Source: Onchidella celtica
Taxonomy: Eukaryota; Mollusca; Gastropoda; Systellommatophora; Onchidiidae
Assembly: GCA_963931925.1 (NCBI GenBank)
Contig: OZ007574.1
Location: forward strand, 34,842,961 to 34,906,960
Direction of reading: 5' to 3'
Length of the DNA stretch: 64,000 bases
The position numbers and the translations under genes were made by a program. Below the pieces are notes generated by a model that saw nothing but the letters and a program-made list of their open reading frames with translations, had not been told where the DNA came from and did not search any database. Positions 8,814 through 21,342 of this stretch are shown in pieces; the stretch's first letter is position 1, and each line of letters begins with the position of its first letter.

Positions 8814-10679
8814 TTTTGCCAGCGGCACTGCCACGTATTCAGTCCCAGGTATTGGTAATTTTTACAGCACCAAATTAATCATTTGTTTGTACATAATGAC
8901 AACTTTGCGACAGGGATGAGCTTACAATATCAACATTATCCTTTTCTTTTCTGCATTCATACAGTACTTTTGTTGCAGTTCTTGGTATTATTGTTGTTGT
9001 AAACATTTTCATACAATTTATGTTCGAAATACAACGCAAAACTAATATATTGTTTGTTGGCTTGTTGTTTTTTCCCCCCATTTATTTTGTCGACACATTT
9101 TATCCGTGGGAATCAGAATATTTGGTATAAAAAGACACGTAAGCAGTTTTATTTAATTGTTTTGTGAAATATTGTTTTTAATAATCTGAGATTGGTTTTT
9201 TACTATCAGTTTACATGTGTCGTTTGTAACTCTGGTGTCAAATGTCGCATGAGTTGTCAGTCGCTGATAGAAAACTGACAAATTTTCACCTTGACGTGAA
9301 AAGGTGGTTGCGTTAGTCATTGACGGTGGAGAGGCGGGATTGACGTAGTTGTGTTTGTGAGATAAGAGAATATTCATAAATTACTGTAACTGTTTTCGAA
9401 GCCCATGATAAAGTCCAATATTGTTTGATTTTGTTTGTGCGTGGCTTTTGAATTACCGACAGACAGGCGCCTACTGGACAAAAAAAGAGGCAAGTGATCT
9501 AGAATGTTCTGATTGGCTTGATGATTGCGTAGCAATCGTGGAATATGTTTTTTACTTCTGCCAAAGCAGGAACGTTGTAGATACTTTGCCCAATTAGTGT
9601 TTTATTATACTAATTTATTGAATGAAAACTGTCTTTACTTTATCCTAAAAGCCTCTTTTTTAGATTCATTTTCAATTGTTGTTGTTGCTGGGTTGTCGTT
9701 GTTTTTTTTATAACTTTCACCTCCAGTGGCAGACAGAGTGACCTTGTTCGAGTTTCAGTTCGATTTCAGCGTTGACAGCTGTCCCACCAGGCAACATACA
9801 TTCAAAGTTGCCACGTAAGAGTTGCATTTGTAGTTAATACTAATAGACAAGATACCAGAGGCTTGGTCACGTCTTTTGTGAAGAAGTCAGGCCAAGCTCA
9901 CAACTTTCCCCCTCCTCCCCCCCCCCCCTTTCTTCCACTTTTCATCCTGTGCTACAGGAACGTTAGAGGATTGATTTCCCGTCGTGATAAAGTCTGTCAG
10001 TCGCATTTTCGTCGAGTAAAATTGAAAAGTAATTTAGATTTTCACCTCAGCTGTCTTCACAGATTTCTGGTCCAAAATCAACTAATCAACTTCGAATCAT
10101 CTGTGTATTCTGCAACGAACTGTGCTGTAACAATAACCTCTTATCTGTTTGTCTTTGCACCGAATCCAGGGTCATTTTTTAGTGTGCCGTAGATCTATAT
10201 AAATATTATGGTCTGGCTTGGTATATAAAAAAAAAATCCTAAGATTTATCTTGTTTGAATACATGTAGGGAAATTTCGGAATTTTAATTTATCACAAACG
10301 TAGATAGCTGTTTGTTTTCTGAGTGTGCACAATAATTTATTTCAGATGTAACGAAACGAAATAGTTCACCTTTGAGCTTGAAGAGAATGCCAGGCTCGCA
10401 TATTTGCAAGCGGAATTGTTTTCTCTGGCGCGCTGTTGTTTTGCGGGTGATGCATTGTATGATGATTGAGTGATGACGGAAAAACCCATGTGAAATAAGG
10501 TGTGAAGTGATTGGGGCCGCAGAAGTGTGCATGTGAGTGTGTGTAGTGTGTGTCTGCGCTTGTTGGGTGGGTCGGGGGAGGGGAGGACGATCTGCAAAGG
10601 CGATGCAGTGGTTTTTTTTTGGGGGGGAGGGGGGGGGGGGTTAGCCGAGAGAAAGAAGGGCAGAGGGAAGATTAACACT
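8513..10679. other. Non-coding tract with (GA)n and homopolymer runs
   Basis: Includes (GA)n at about 8768-8812, a C run near 9918-9929, and a mixed T and G run at 10612-10641. Open frames are short and without recognisable motifs. Confidence 0.5.
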
Positions 10680-10751
<72 letters not shown>

Positions 10752-10752
10752 T
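10680..10752 (+). repeat. (GATA)n microsatellite
   Basis: About 18 uninterrupted GATA units. Confidence 0.97.
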
Positions 10753-10964
10753 GGGGAGTGAAAAATAAGCACAGAGGAATGAAATAGGAGATAAGATATA
10801 ATGCAAACGAATGTAGAGAAAAACATTGTTGAAATGGAAAAACTTGCAATCTTTAATCTTTTTGACAACGAAGATATTTTATAACATGCCCTCCCCGTAT
10901 CATTGTAATATATGACAGAAATATCTTTTTTATTTGTCAATGTTCTCTACGTCTGTCTGTCTGT

Positions 10965-11105
10965 TTTGTCTCTCTCTTTCTCTCCCTCCCCCTCTCTCTC
11001 TCTCTCCTCCTCTGTTTCTTTCTCTCCCCCTCTCCCTCTGTCTCTTTCTGTGTGTGTGTGTATATCTCTCTCTCGGTCTCTTTCTCTCTCACTCCATCAT
11101 TTGCT
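10965..11105 (+). repeat. CT-rich low-complexity tract
   Basis: Pyrimidine-rich simple sequence with a short GT run in the middle. The Ser/Leu-rich open frames across it are artefacts. Confidence 0.9.
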
Positions 11106-11551
11106 CCTGTAATGACGTCTTACAAAACTCATGTAAGAAATTGTCCTTTGATGGAAATAGGTAGCATTCATTCTCTGCACACTGTACAAATTGCTAGTTC
11201 TGCGTCGCATGTCCATTATATTCCCTAGTTGCGTGACCCGCTCCTATTTCGCCCATCCACGTAGTGCACACGGCATGGGGACTTCTGGTGACCAGTTTTT
11301 CGAATGCCTGCAATGTTTGCACAGTGGGGTCGAAGTAAACGCCCATGAATATTGCGTCGGAAAAAGGTTAGGTCGCTTCATGAAGTTTCTTTTAAAAGGC
11401 GGCAGTCGACGTGACAAAAAGGCAGTTCTCACTTTCGACAAATTGACAAGGTGGATATCGCATCTGTCACTTTGGGCACAAAGGGCAGAAACGGTTTTGC
11501 TTTCAGTCAGAGAGACTCTGAGTGAGTAGGGTTAGTTCATAGGAGTGTTAG
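11106..11551. other. Unassigned non-coding sequence
   Basis: A frame of about 110 codons at 11191-11529 has no motif I recognise and no clear gene context, so it is not called as a gene. Confidence 0.4.
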
Positions 11552-11650
<99 letters not shown>

Positions 11651-11677
11651 GTCTATCTATCTATCTATCTATCTATC
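11552..11677 (+). repeat. (CTAT)n microsatellite
   Basis: About 31 CTAT units with a single CTGT interruption near the right end. Confidence 0.97.
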
Positions 11678-12581
11678 CACTGATATAGTATGTCTGTATG
11701 TTAGTGAAGCATCCAAGCTAATTTTTTTTCTTTTTTTTAAATAAAACGTTTCAGAGGGTGTTAGTACCTGGGTTACAATTGGTGTATAATCTTTTCAGCG
11801 TCATCACTTGCTTTTTTTTTTTTCATTGGGAAAGGCGACTAACTTTTAATTTATTAAGGAGCCCAACACTCTTTTCATTTGATACAACGATTTTGGTCAG
11901 CGTACACGCGGTGTATTGAAATCATTCAACGCAGTAGGTCTAAAACATAATTACCAAAAGTGCTCATAGCTTGTTTTGATAAGAGGTCACTGAGCTTTTA
12001 AAGAGGACATGTGAAACAAATTAATGAAGTAATGTTTTCTAACTAAAACGACACTCGGAACATCTTGTATTCGGTCACTTTTACTCATGTCATGCGCCAC
12101 GTATGGTTATTTCCAGATCCCAGCCAATGAGATACGCAAACACTTACCAGCGCTAGGCCAGTTCTGGGGCCTTTTTCAGGAACGGAGACATTCTGAGAGC
12201 ATTGTGACGTCGACATCGGCTAAATATAGAGATTAAATCAATTGGACACTAGATCCGTGCATGCGTCGGACTTGATTAGATATTTCAGGGCCCTTCTGAT
12301 TGGCTATTTTCTCCCAGAAATTGGAATGGAACGCAAAAACGGGCGCTGTGAATTATTTATTACTTTTCTGGCAGAAAAATTCCCCCTTGGTATCAGATAC
12401 CCAGTCTGAAGAATATTGTAGGAGATGTTTCGAGACAATTGGCGCTATGTAATGCTTGAAAAACAACAGCCACAATAACAAAACAAACAAACAATTTACC
12501 TGCAAATTCCTCACACATTAGTTATCTCTTGGTTGTGTACGTCAGCATGCTTTTTATTATTGTATATTATATGAGCATTAT
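11678..12581. other. Unassigned non-coding sequence
   Basis: AT-rich, with short T runs. No gene, RNA or element boundary could be recognised. Confidence 0.5.
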
Positions 12582-12940
12582 AAGCGGAAGGTGTACCCCG
12601 GGCTTCTGTGTAGCGGTCTCATAGCTGAAGCACTTTTTGTTTTGCGTTTTTTTGTCTTAATTAATTCGTGATAATATATCGAGGCGTATTTGCCATTTTT
12701 TGTTGTATGCGACATTTTGCGGATTTTGTGTTTCTGTCAAGAAAGTGTCTGTCAGCCAAACTTCATTTGCTCGAAAAGGCAAAAAAGCAGATACAACAAT
12801 ATTATGTCAAATACGCGACGGTATAATTATAGGCTAAGAGTTGTAAATGGAAGATGTGTCTCAGGCTTCTGTGTAGCGACCTCATAGGTGAAGCACTTTT
12901 TCTTTTGCTTTGCTTTGTTTTTTTTACTAACTCGTATTAT
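12582..12940 (+). repeat. Direct repeats of about 85 bp flanking a MITE
   Basis: The block at 12582-12668 (GGCTTCTGTGTAGCGGTCTC, TGAAGCACTTTTTGTTTTGC, AATTCGT) recurs at about 12845-12938 (GGCTTCTGTGTAGCGACCTC, TGAAGCACTTTTTCTTTTGC, AACTCGT) at a 263-base offset. The intervening segment is mostly a family I MITE. This looks like a duplicated segment separated by the MITE, or two copies of another repeat. Confidence 0.65.
12671..12827 (+). mobile_element. MITE family I, copy 2
   Basis: Left end TATATCGAGGCGTATTTGCC and right end CAAATACGCGACGGTATAAT are inverted partners. Internal GACATTTTGCGGATTTTG and GTCAAGAAAGTG match the 39893 copy. At 157 bp it is internally deleted relative to the others. 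Confidence 0.65.
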
Positions 12941-13677
12941 CCAAACTCTGAAAATGCCCCCCTTCCCCTTCCCCGCACGCACATACACTTTATATTAATT
13001 CTAAGCAAAAAAATCTCAAATCGTACTCAAATCTTATCTCTCACAAGAGACCTGTGGTGAGAAAACATCACCATTCAGCAGTTTCGGCTTTATTCACACC
13101 GTGACACCACATTGTCTTTTTCTTGTCTTATGGCATGTGACACTGTATTGCTAGGCCTGTGGCGCCAAATTTGTCTTCCCATATTTACTTTCGTTCCCGG
13201 TCCCAGTCGCTGAATGACTAAACAAAAATGAGAAAGAAAAACTCGGACAATGATAATTTCCTGTTACTCGGTTTCAAATTAATTTGAGCCAAAGTTCGCC
13301 AGACAATACAATGAACTGAAAGGACAAAATTAAACAGTCTTATCTGTGCATTTACACATTTCACGCGTTCAATGCAAGTTGACGCACATCTGTCAATGTG
13401 TAGCCTACCCAAGAATTGGGAAGGCTGGTAAATCTTAACTACACCTCTCACAATCCTAGAGTACATAGAGTGGGCCAGAAGTTAGTTTACCATTATATTA
13501 TTCTATTAGCACAGTTGTATTACAAGTAAAACACAGCTTTCGGTAATCTAGAAATAACTATATTTCAGTTTGAAGCCTTTCTCTTAACTAGATGAACTAA
13601 CTGGCCAGCTGACTCGGGAAAGCAGTGATGTGATTTGTAAGGTTGAGTTTCCCAATGTGTAAATTGAGACACAGTGT
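12941..13677. other. Unassigned non-coding sequence
   Basis: No recognisable gene or element, apart from short homopolymer-rich segments. Confidence 0.45.
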
Positions 13678-13970
13678 GAAATATCTTGTCCTACGTTTTA
13701 AACTCGAAGGAAATGCGTCTTTTTTCTTTTCTCGGCTGAAAATGTCGGAACTTTTTCTTCTGTTCAAGTCATTTATGGCTCAAAATCAACGAAAGTATTA
13801 AAAATGTAGCGAACTTCAAGACCTTTCAAAATATGCCCAAGTACACCTTTACGTATTTCTACGATTGTGTGATATGATATTCTGTGAAATTTAAGACTCA
13901 GCGGTTAAAAAGCCTTTCATGATTAGACCTAATTAGAGGCCTTACTTCCTTTATAATAATATGATTTGTT
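13678..13970 (+). repeat. Dispersed repeat family J, copy 1
   Basis: Matches 43151-43400 in the same orientation. Shared blocks are TGGCTCAAAATCA, AAAGTATT, TGCCCA(A/C)GTACACCTTTACGT, GGTTAAAAAGCCTTTCATGA and ACTTCCTTTATAAT. A partial third copy lies at 49650-49726. Non-coding; ends not resolved. Confidence 0.7.
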
Positions 13971-14129
13971 TTCAGCGTATATTTTTGATAGTTGGTGTAG
14001 ACCTTGCGTAGGTAGAATGTAATTGATGCACACTTTACTCAGTTCAGTTATATTTATAACTGTGTTAGTAAAATAACATTCTGGTAAAGTAGCTGTAGGC
14101 TTTGGCCTACCGTGTATTATGACAGTCTG

Positions 14130-14256
14130 AGGAGTTTGGAAAAAACACATCGACACTATAACGGTCGCATTGTGCTTGGAAGAAACAAGACAGAATGTGA
14201 GAGAATGATAGGACAGAACAGGAGACCCTATCAGATACGTCCACCAACTACCCATG
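14130..14256 (+). repeat. Dispersed repeat family M, copy 2
   Basis: Counterpart of 898-1040: GAGTTTGGAAAAA, ATTGTGCTTGGAAGAAACAA, GATAGGACAGA, CGTCCACCAACTACC. Confidence 0.6.
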
Positions 14257-14644
14257 CATTATGACAGTATAAAGAAGAAAGCTTGCTGCTGCTGTTGTTA
14301 TTACCGTTTATGGTTGCTGGTGGTGTGGTTGATGTTAATGTTGAAAGTAATTGCGTAGCTGCTGTTAGTGATGCATGTTGTTGTTGCTACAACTGCCAGC
14401 ACCTACGGATACTAGAATTGTGGTTGTTCTGATAATTGCTGCGAACAGTCGTTCTTTTTGTTGTTGTTGCTCTTTTGCAATTGTTGTTGTTGTGGTTTTA
14501 CCGCTACTATTGTTTGTGGTTGTTGGTGTGGTGGTATTGTGGATATTGCCGAGAGAGATTCAAGCTTAATTTGTTGGGGTTGTAGTTCTAAAGCTAAGCT
14601 ATACACATACAACAACATTTTGTTTTCTTCAGGAACGGAGACAT

Positions 14645-14791
<147 letters not shown>

Positions 14792-15365
14792 ACACACCTG
14801 CCGGGGCGGGGCAGTACACACACACACCTGTACAGACACCGCTCATCATCATCACCCTTTTTCCGAATTCTCCAAAACCTTTTTCACCTGGAATTTGGGC
14901 TTGAAAATAGTTTTTTTTATCGTTACGCCTTTTCCCACCTGCTGTCTCACAGGTTCCTGTCTTTCTCTCGAGGAGAGAAGGGGAAAGTGGAACAGCGCCA
15001 TAATACTAAAAAAATACCTTCGGTTTTATCTCCGTCTCTCATGACGCCAGAAAATAATGTGAAATGAGTTGTTTATCGTTAGCATTTTCGGGGGCCACAA
15101 GGATCATTAAGATTGAGCGGCATTTCTTTCTTTACATTTCTTTTTCTTTTCGCCTCTGACATCTCGTCCAGAATGATAGCTCTAAATTGTTATCATTTCT
15201 AATCTCTTTTCTGAACAAATAGAAAAGGAACTTGGAGGAAAAATGATATGAAATAAAAAGTATTTATAAAGAGGAAGAATTTCCAGAAGACAATTTGAAA
15301 ACATGTCTCGATGTAGCAGAGATATTGTGTCTCTTTCTACTATGATTTCCACCATCTATATCAAC

Positions 15366-15555
15366 ATTGAAATCATCTCATCGTCACCATCATCTTATTG
15401 CCATCGTTATCATCATCTTGATCATCACCATCACCATCGTCTTCATCATCATCATCATTATAATCATCATCTTTATCATCATTTTATCACCATCATCATT
15501 ATTATCAGAATTCTCACCATCACCACAATCACTCTCATCATCTTCTTCATCATCA
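15366..15555 (+). repeat. CAT/CAC-rich triplet low-complexity tract
   Basis: Imperfect CAT and CAC triplets that give His- or Ile-rich open frames. No protein domain is implied. Confidence 0.85.
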
Positions 15556-16639
15556 CGTCTCATTTATTTTGTAGGTAAACACCCCCCCCAACCCCCCCCC
15601 ACCCCGCACCTCTTCCCACATAAACCCATTTACACAGGAATCAAGACCATCATTATTAAAGTCACACGATAACATCATTTTCGTGTTATTTATTGTTTCC
15701 TTTCTTTCTCTGTTTTTCCATACCAGACACTTGCCCCAGGATTCTCTCGTAAACAACCAGGCGTCTCCCAGGTCATCCCTGGAAGAGGGTGAAGGATTTG
15801 ACTATCGTGGCGACCAATCAGCTAATGAGTAACCTCAACATGATCTCATTGGTCAAGAGTGAATCTGTATTGTGGAGTATGTCTGACATTCTCAGATTGT
15901 GCATGGCAGCCCCGCTGGCACTCTGCAACTTGTAACATTTTTATCGTTATCTAAAAAACTATTCAGTAAATTGTGAATACACAGAAGAGATAAATATAGT
16001 ATCGCCACGTCCTCAGCAAGAAACGCACGTCAGCAAAATTTCACGAGACAGATTAACATTTTGGGCAAGAAACCAAAAAAAGCGAGAAACCAAAGACTGA
16101 TTCTGTTGGACGCTCTTGGACACATTTGGCAAGGAAATATTGTTACACTTTGTGATACTGTTTAACCAGCTGTGATTATAGTGGACAGTAATTTTAACCA
16201 AACGGTTTGTTGTAAAGAAAACCCATACTGTAAAGAACACGAGACTGATTGTATTGTGATAGTTTACAAGTATTATTCTTTTGTGAAAATTGTGGACGAA
16301 CATCTGTCACTCTACAAAGATAACATTGACTAATAACAATATATATTTATAGTGGCGTTATTAGTGATAATACTGTGTAAAGTTTTTTTTAAAGACAAAG
16401 ACAATCAATGAGAGAAGACATCTGTTGTATAAAATACCTTCAAGCTTTAAGTCAGTGGTTCGTGTGCCATAGGAGCTGAAGAAGCTCTCAACAGACTGGC
16501 AGCCTGACACCTCATATCCTGTTGTCAAAGAGACTCAAGTTTCCAGGGACTAAGAAGGTAAGTGGGCTGGTTGTCGTCTTTTTTCTCTACAGAAAGACTT
16601 CATCGTCGAATTTTGCACCCAGATGAAATTCACGAACTG
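15556..16639. other. Unassigned non-coding sequence
   Basis: Begins with C-rich runs near 15583-15605, then is unremarkable AT-rich sequence without recognisable features. Confidence 0.45.
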
Positions 16640-16832
16640 GAGCATGAGACTGGAGTTTCACAATGTACGGAAACGCCAAAAGCTCTTCAGTCAGTGAAGT
16701 AGAAAGAATGTTTTCATGTGTACGGAACTTCTTTTCCGCACACATGAAAACATTCGTTCTATTTCAATTCTTGAAGAGGTTTTAACGTTTCCGTTGCCGT
16801 TTCTGTTTTGGTACACACGAAAACACGGCTTA
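16640..16832 (+). mobile_element. MITE family D, copy 1, with central hairpin
   Basis: The right end (GTACACACGAAAACACGGCTTA) matches the right ends of the copies at 19360 and 59712. The left end includes CAATGTACGGAAACG. The centre holds a strong hairpin: 16700-16727 (AGAAAGAATGTTTTCATGTG, TACGGAA) pairs with 16733-16761 (TTCCGCACACATGAAAACAT, TCGTTCT). The hairpin arms resemble the family's own terminus, so this may be two elements head to head. Confidence 0.6.
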
Positions 16833-16834
16833 AG

Positions 16835-17057
16835 GTTGGTGGTTCACTGAGTCAAGTCTTTTGTTGTTGTTTTTAGCGTCACTTTTGACTCAGTACACGA
16901 TGTCTGTCTTCCAGCCAAGACAGTTTGGACGAGCTTGAACTGAGTGGAGACAGACACGCCAGTCTTGCCAGGGTGCTAGGTACTGTTTAACTCTGTAGTC
17001 CCCTTCTCACACTGAAATTGAGACAAAACAGACTGGGCTCAGTGTGTCTCCAGCCTG
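16835..17057 (+). mobile_element. MITE family A, copy 4
   Basis: Left segment CACTGAGTCAAGTC and TTTTGACTCAG; right segment CACACTGAAATTGAGACAAAAC then CTCAGTGTGTCTCCAGCCT, complementary to the left. It abuts the family D element on its left. It is the longest family A copy and has a rearranged centre. Confidence 0.6.
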
Positions 17058-17360
17058 ACGTCAGGATTAGTTTAATCCTCTTGTGCTCAGTGAAATATTA
17101 TTTCATTTGATGCCCAATTGTTATGTGCTTTCTAATTTATCATAACGTAAGTTTAGGCGATAAATAGTTACATTTATACACCCATTTCAGTGTTTTAGAT
17201 CCGTTTCATATGTTTCAATTTTTTTTTTAAGTTTTTTTTTTTTACACGCCCTTTACATTGGGGCAGTGGAGGGTGCAAGACGTTTAACACGTTTCTTATG
17301 CTGTGCCGAAATTTGATGGTAACCTTAATTCTAAGGAAGTGCTTGGAAAACGCTTTATAT

Positions 17361-17520
17361 GCAGGGCCATTTTAATGCACGGGCACACTGAGCAGTTGCC
17401 TAGGGGCTCCAAGGGTGTAGGGGCCACCCCGTTTGCAAATTTATGAATAGTTGCGTAAGGGGGCGGGCTGCAGCCTATTGCTATGCGGAGGGGCCCATAA
17501 TAATGTCAAAACGGCTCTGC
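17361..17520 (+). mobile_element. hAT-like MITE family E, copy 1
   Basis: Terminal inverted repeats GCAGGGCCATTTTAATG (left) and AATGTCAAAACGGCTCTGC (right), with the internal blocks GCACACTGAGCAGTTGCC and CAGCCTATTGCT shared with the copy at 38582. The CAGGGCC start fits hAT-type ends. A clean 8-bp target duplication is not seen (flanks CTTTATAT and TTACGTAT). Confidence 0.65.
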
Positions 17521-18566
17521 TTACGTATATCGATCACTTTGAAACTCAGGAAATTTTCCTGGCCGAAATAGCTGGACCGACCCGGCTGTATGACCGCAGT
17601 AGTCAAAGTTGATAAAATTTCAGAAGTAAAACATTTCCACATGGCGGCAGTACGGTACTCTTCGTATTTGACTGTACTGTTTACTGTTACGAGAGTTTGA
17701 GCTTTTCACACGAAGTGTATAGATATAACACCGGAATTGCTAAATCACTTTGTATATTTTATTGACCTCCAACGTCATGAAGAGGGCATTGATACAGGAG
17801 GATGACCAGCAGGGCACTGACTGTCAAGATCAGACTCCCTGGAGTCCGTGCGGTTATTGAATTCTGCTCAGGGCCTTTCAAGCTTAGGGCGCTTCATTAA
17901 CCGAAATATCTCCTCACATAAGCGTGGACTCAGAGAATTCCCAGTAATTAATAATGTGGGCCAAAGGCATTAAATGGCTCTGAAGCGAGAAGACTTTAAC
18001 TCCACTGTGGTGTATCTATAGATACACATTCATCATGAATAAACAAATACCGTATCTCTCAGTACCGGAGAGGACAAACATATTTTTCATAAATTAGCGG
18101 GTTTGCAGATCAGAAATAGTTGTTTTGCAAGCTTTTTGCAACCATTTGGTCATTTAAAATCTGCCCAACAACGCTAGGCTGAGGCCCCCGAGAAGCAAAA
18201 AGAATTCAACCCACAGAGTTAGATTTTCAAAGAATCAAATTACAACAACAAAATTTACCTCCCATACCAAGATGGAGACAAGTAGATGTTAAGACTTAAG
18301 ATACTTTCTTCTGGGTATTTTTCAACAACGTCTAAAGACTGGTTTAAGTTAGGCTACGGTTTTAGGGTCGGAGGGGTGAGGAGGGGGGGGGGGGATGAGC
18401 TAAAAAGCAATGTGTATTTTTACAAAATAAAAAACAAGGTTAAAGAAAAAAAGAGAACAGAACAAAATACAAAACATACGGCCTTGATAAATTGTCTTAA
18501 ATCACCTACTGGTAGTAATGACCTCAGGAGAGAAAACCAGCTGTATGGTGGACATTCAAAGTTTTT
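17521..18566. other. Unassigned non-coding sequence
   Basis: Includes a G run near 18383-18393 and purine-rich sequence near 18440. No element or gene can be supported. Confidence 0.45.
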
Positions 18567-18645
18567 GCCAACAGTCCTGTCATTTGAGAAGTGTTTGCCC
18601 ATCGGAGTGTCGTAAAACCCCAGTTAGTGGACTGCGTTTAATGAT
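18567..18645 (+). repeat. Dispersed repeat family K, copy 1
   Basis: TTTTGCCAACAGTCCTGTCA, TTTGAGAAG and GTGTCGT match 20408-20492 in the same orientation at about 75 to 80 percent identity by eye. Confidence 0.55.
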
Positions 18646-19119
18646 GTGTATAACAATGTTTCCAGCATTGCAAAATATCGTTAAAAGCATAGTTGGAAGC
18701 TCTGAGTATGTTGATCTGTGTGAAATCAGATCCGGGCACTTAGATTATTATTCTGTCAATTATTCATGTTTTACTCGTAATCGTTAGCGAGTTCTTTTAT
18801 GTCCTGGTGAAAATAAACCTGTGTTGGCACAACATCACCCACTGGTTAATTGGAGTATTTATTCTGCACCAGTAAGCAGTTCCAAAGTGTGTGAGTACTT
18901 TTCTTCTCCAGATTTCTAAATATGGTCATATAATGAACCATATGGACTTTCTCGATACAATCGGATATTATGGCTTTGTTTACATCAGCAGCATTCAACT
19001 GTGGCACTTGTGGCTTTTAGCGGTGTGATATGAAGTTAAAATGTTGGAAAAGCAAAACGAAACCGAAAGCACTGTCAGTCAAAGCTGCATGCTCATTATT
19101 TTAGGGCTCATGATTCTGT

Positions 19120-19245
19120 GAATTCACATGGACGTGCTTTCGAGTTATGAACGTGCCTCAGAGTCCGGAATGACAATCGAATGACCGTGCTTTCGAAGTA
19201 ATGATCGCGCTTTTGAGGTATATCAGCGCACTGACGAAATGTGAA
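19120..19245 (+). repeat. Short degenerate tandem motif
   Basis: A motif like CGTGCTTTCGAGTTATGA recurs about every 30 bases as GGACGTGCTTTCGAGTTATG, GAACGTGCCTCAGAG, GACCGTGCTTTCGAAGTAAT and GATCGCGCTTTTGAGGTAT. A last isolated echo lies near 19341-19358. Non-coding. Confidence 0.45.
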
Positions 19246-19359
19246 CATAATATAGAGTGGACTACGTTATAAAAGCGCTGTAGAGCTACTCTCATAATTA
19301 TTACAGTACAATATTGCAGGTAGAGATTAGTGCTTGAGGGTTATGAACGTGCTCTAGAG

Positions 19360-19562
19360 TAAAGCAGCGTTTCATGTGTATGGAAACAGCAACGTCAGAA
19401 ACCGTTCAAGTAGTGAAATAGAAAGAATGTTTTCAATTATAGGGCAACGCCATGTATCCGTACATCTGGAAACACTGGTTTGTTGTTGTTTTTTACTACT
19501 TGACCGATTTTTGCTGTTTCCGTTGAACTTTCCGTTTCCGTACATAAGAAAACACAGCTTTA
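19360..19562 (+). mobile_element. MITE family D, copy 2
   Basis: Left end TAAAGCAGCGTTTCATGTG and right end ACATAAGAAAACACAGCTTTA are inverted partners. Internal GAAATAGAAAGAATGTTTTC and GCTGTTTCCGTTG match copies 1 and 3. A TA dinucleotide at both edges is compatible with TA target duplication, though this is weak evidence for any one superfamily. Confidence 0.7.
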
Positions 19563-21335
19563 GAGACGATTATCACGAGTACCGGTAGTTCTTTTCGCCA
19601 GGTGCATATTGGTCGTGGATCTTGACCTGAAAATCCCCCAAAGTAATAATAAATAATAGATTGTTCTTAAATTCAGAATGATACATGATGGTGGGCGTAA
19701 TGAAACAATAAATTTTGTTGCAATGTCCATAAAGTGGGTTTATTTCACATTCTTAGTCAAGTCTCACGGGGTATTTGCCCGAACACTGCCATTCCATTTT
19801 CATTAGTTTCCGCAGCCTAAGATCAGAAATTGACAGTATAATGGTGCATAAGAATGCCCAGAGGTAACAGCCCGTCTCTTCTATGGGGACATTTGGCGTA
19901 GACTTACATTCTAATAATGTTAAGTGGTGCTTATAATTTGATGATGTGGGTGGTAGTCAATGGATAGTTGCTGGCTAGTGGAAAATGTGGTCTCATTCTG
20001 ATTGGTGGTCCCTCGTATCTTGAGGAGGACGTATCTGGGTAATCATGTGTGATTGTGGGTCCATGCGGTAAAACATACATGTGCGAGAACGTTTTTTTTA
20101 AAGTGGCAGAGCCGTTGCACAGAGGGCATCCCACTCTCTCGACCATAGAGATTGCTTGGTAGTTGTACAATGGGAAGCCACGACTTTCAGCCCCAGTGGC
20201 TGCGCGACATGCGGGAAGTGCTAGAAAGGAAACGGAGTTCATCACTGGGACGTCTGAACGGCTCCGGCTCTGGAATTTTCCATAGGGTTTACTCCCGAAG
20301 TGGTTCTTAAGTCTTAGGCCTACAGTAGTAGTAGTGGCCCTGGAAATTTTAACAGAGGTGGGCCTGATTTATTTATGACAGTGACTGTAGCAGTTATTGT
20401 ATATGCATAGCTTTTGCCAACAATTCTGTCATTTGAGAAGGTTTTGCCAATCTGTGTCGTGAAACCTCCATTTGTGGGAGTCTGTTAAGTGTGCGCGCGC
20501 GTGTGTGTGTGTGCGTCTGTGTGTGTGTATATAATTATGTGAGTGTGTTGCAGTAGGTTTTTGCTAGCGTATTGGTCTCAATGGAAAAAAATATTGCAAA
20601 GGGGCGCTTTCATTGAAATCATGGAGGGGATTTTCCCCGTAACAACTATGGGAATAGGTGATGGCAACAGGACGTCCAGTTTACAGTGGTGAGGATTTTA
20701 TGACAACAATAACAGGCCACCTGAAGCTATAGAACTGCCTTAATGTATTGTTTAGGTCGACGGGATATGTTTGTTTGTTTGTGTGTTTGTTTGAGTTTGG
20801 GTTTTACGGGGCGTCGGCACGATAACAGCCACTTCGCCCTTTCACGTTTGTGTTTGGTATTCAGAGCTTCATCAATTTAAATTTCAGAGTTAGAATTAAA
20901 TAGTTCCCTATAAATTTTATCACATTGGTAAAATTCTCAAACGATGTTTTGGTATAGATCTGAAAACAGTTTTGTAATAAATGTGTATAAACGTTTTAGA
21001 GTCAAATTGTAGATCTTAACCTTTTTCAGAAAGGAGAACATGTAAAGTTCTCTACATATAACAACACAATTGATAAAAGGGGTGTGACTACGTCTGGAAG
21101 AGGGCTTTTAAAGATTAAAGGATGATAATCCTCAGTTTTCATTAATAATCCAGCCTTTCCGGATGAGCTGCCTGGAAATCTTGGCAGATGCAACTTGTTT
21201 TCCTGGAAAATAAATGCTTAAGAGATAACAGTCACATTTTCTCAGGTAAAAAAAAATTATTTCCCCATAGCATTTTAGGAAACTACGAGAACGCACCAGA
21301 GTTCACTTTGCAATACTGCAATGATACATAAGTAA
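19563..21335. other. Unassigned sequence with family K copy 2
   Basis: Family K copy 2 is at 20408-20492, followed by a (GT)n run near 20493-20530. The rest is unremarkable, without recognisable genes. Confidence 0.45.
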
Positions 21336-21342
21336 GTGTTTC

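Noticed and set aside
11191..11529. 112-codon frame
   Set aside because: No recognisable motif, no splice or promoter context, and length within chance for this window size.
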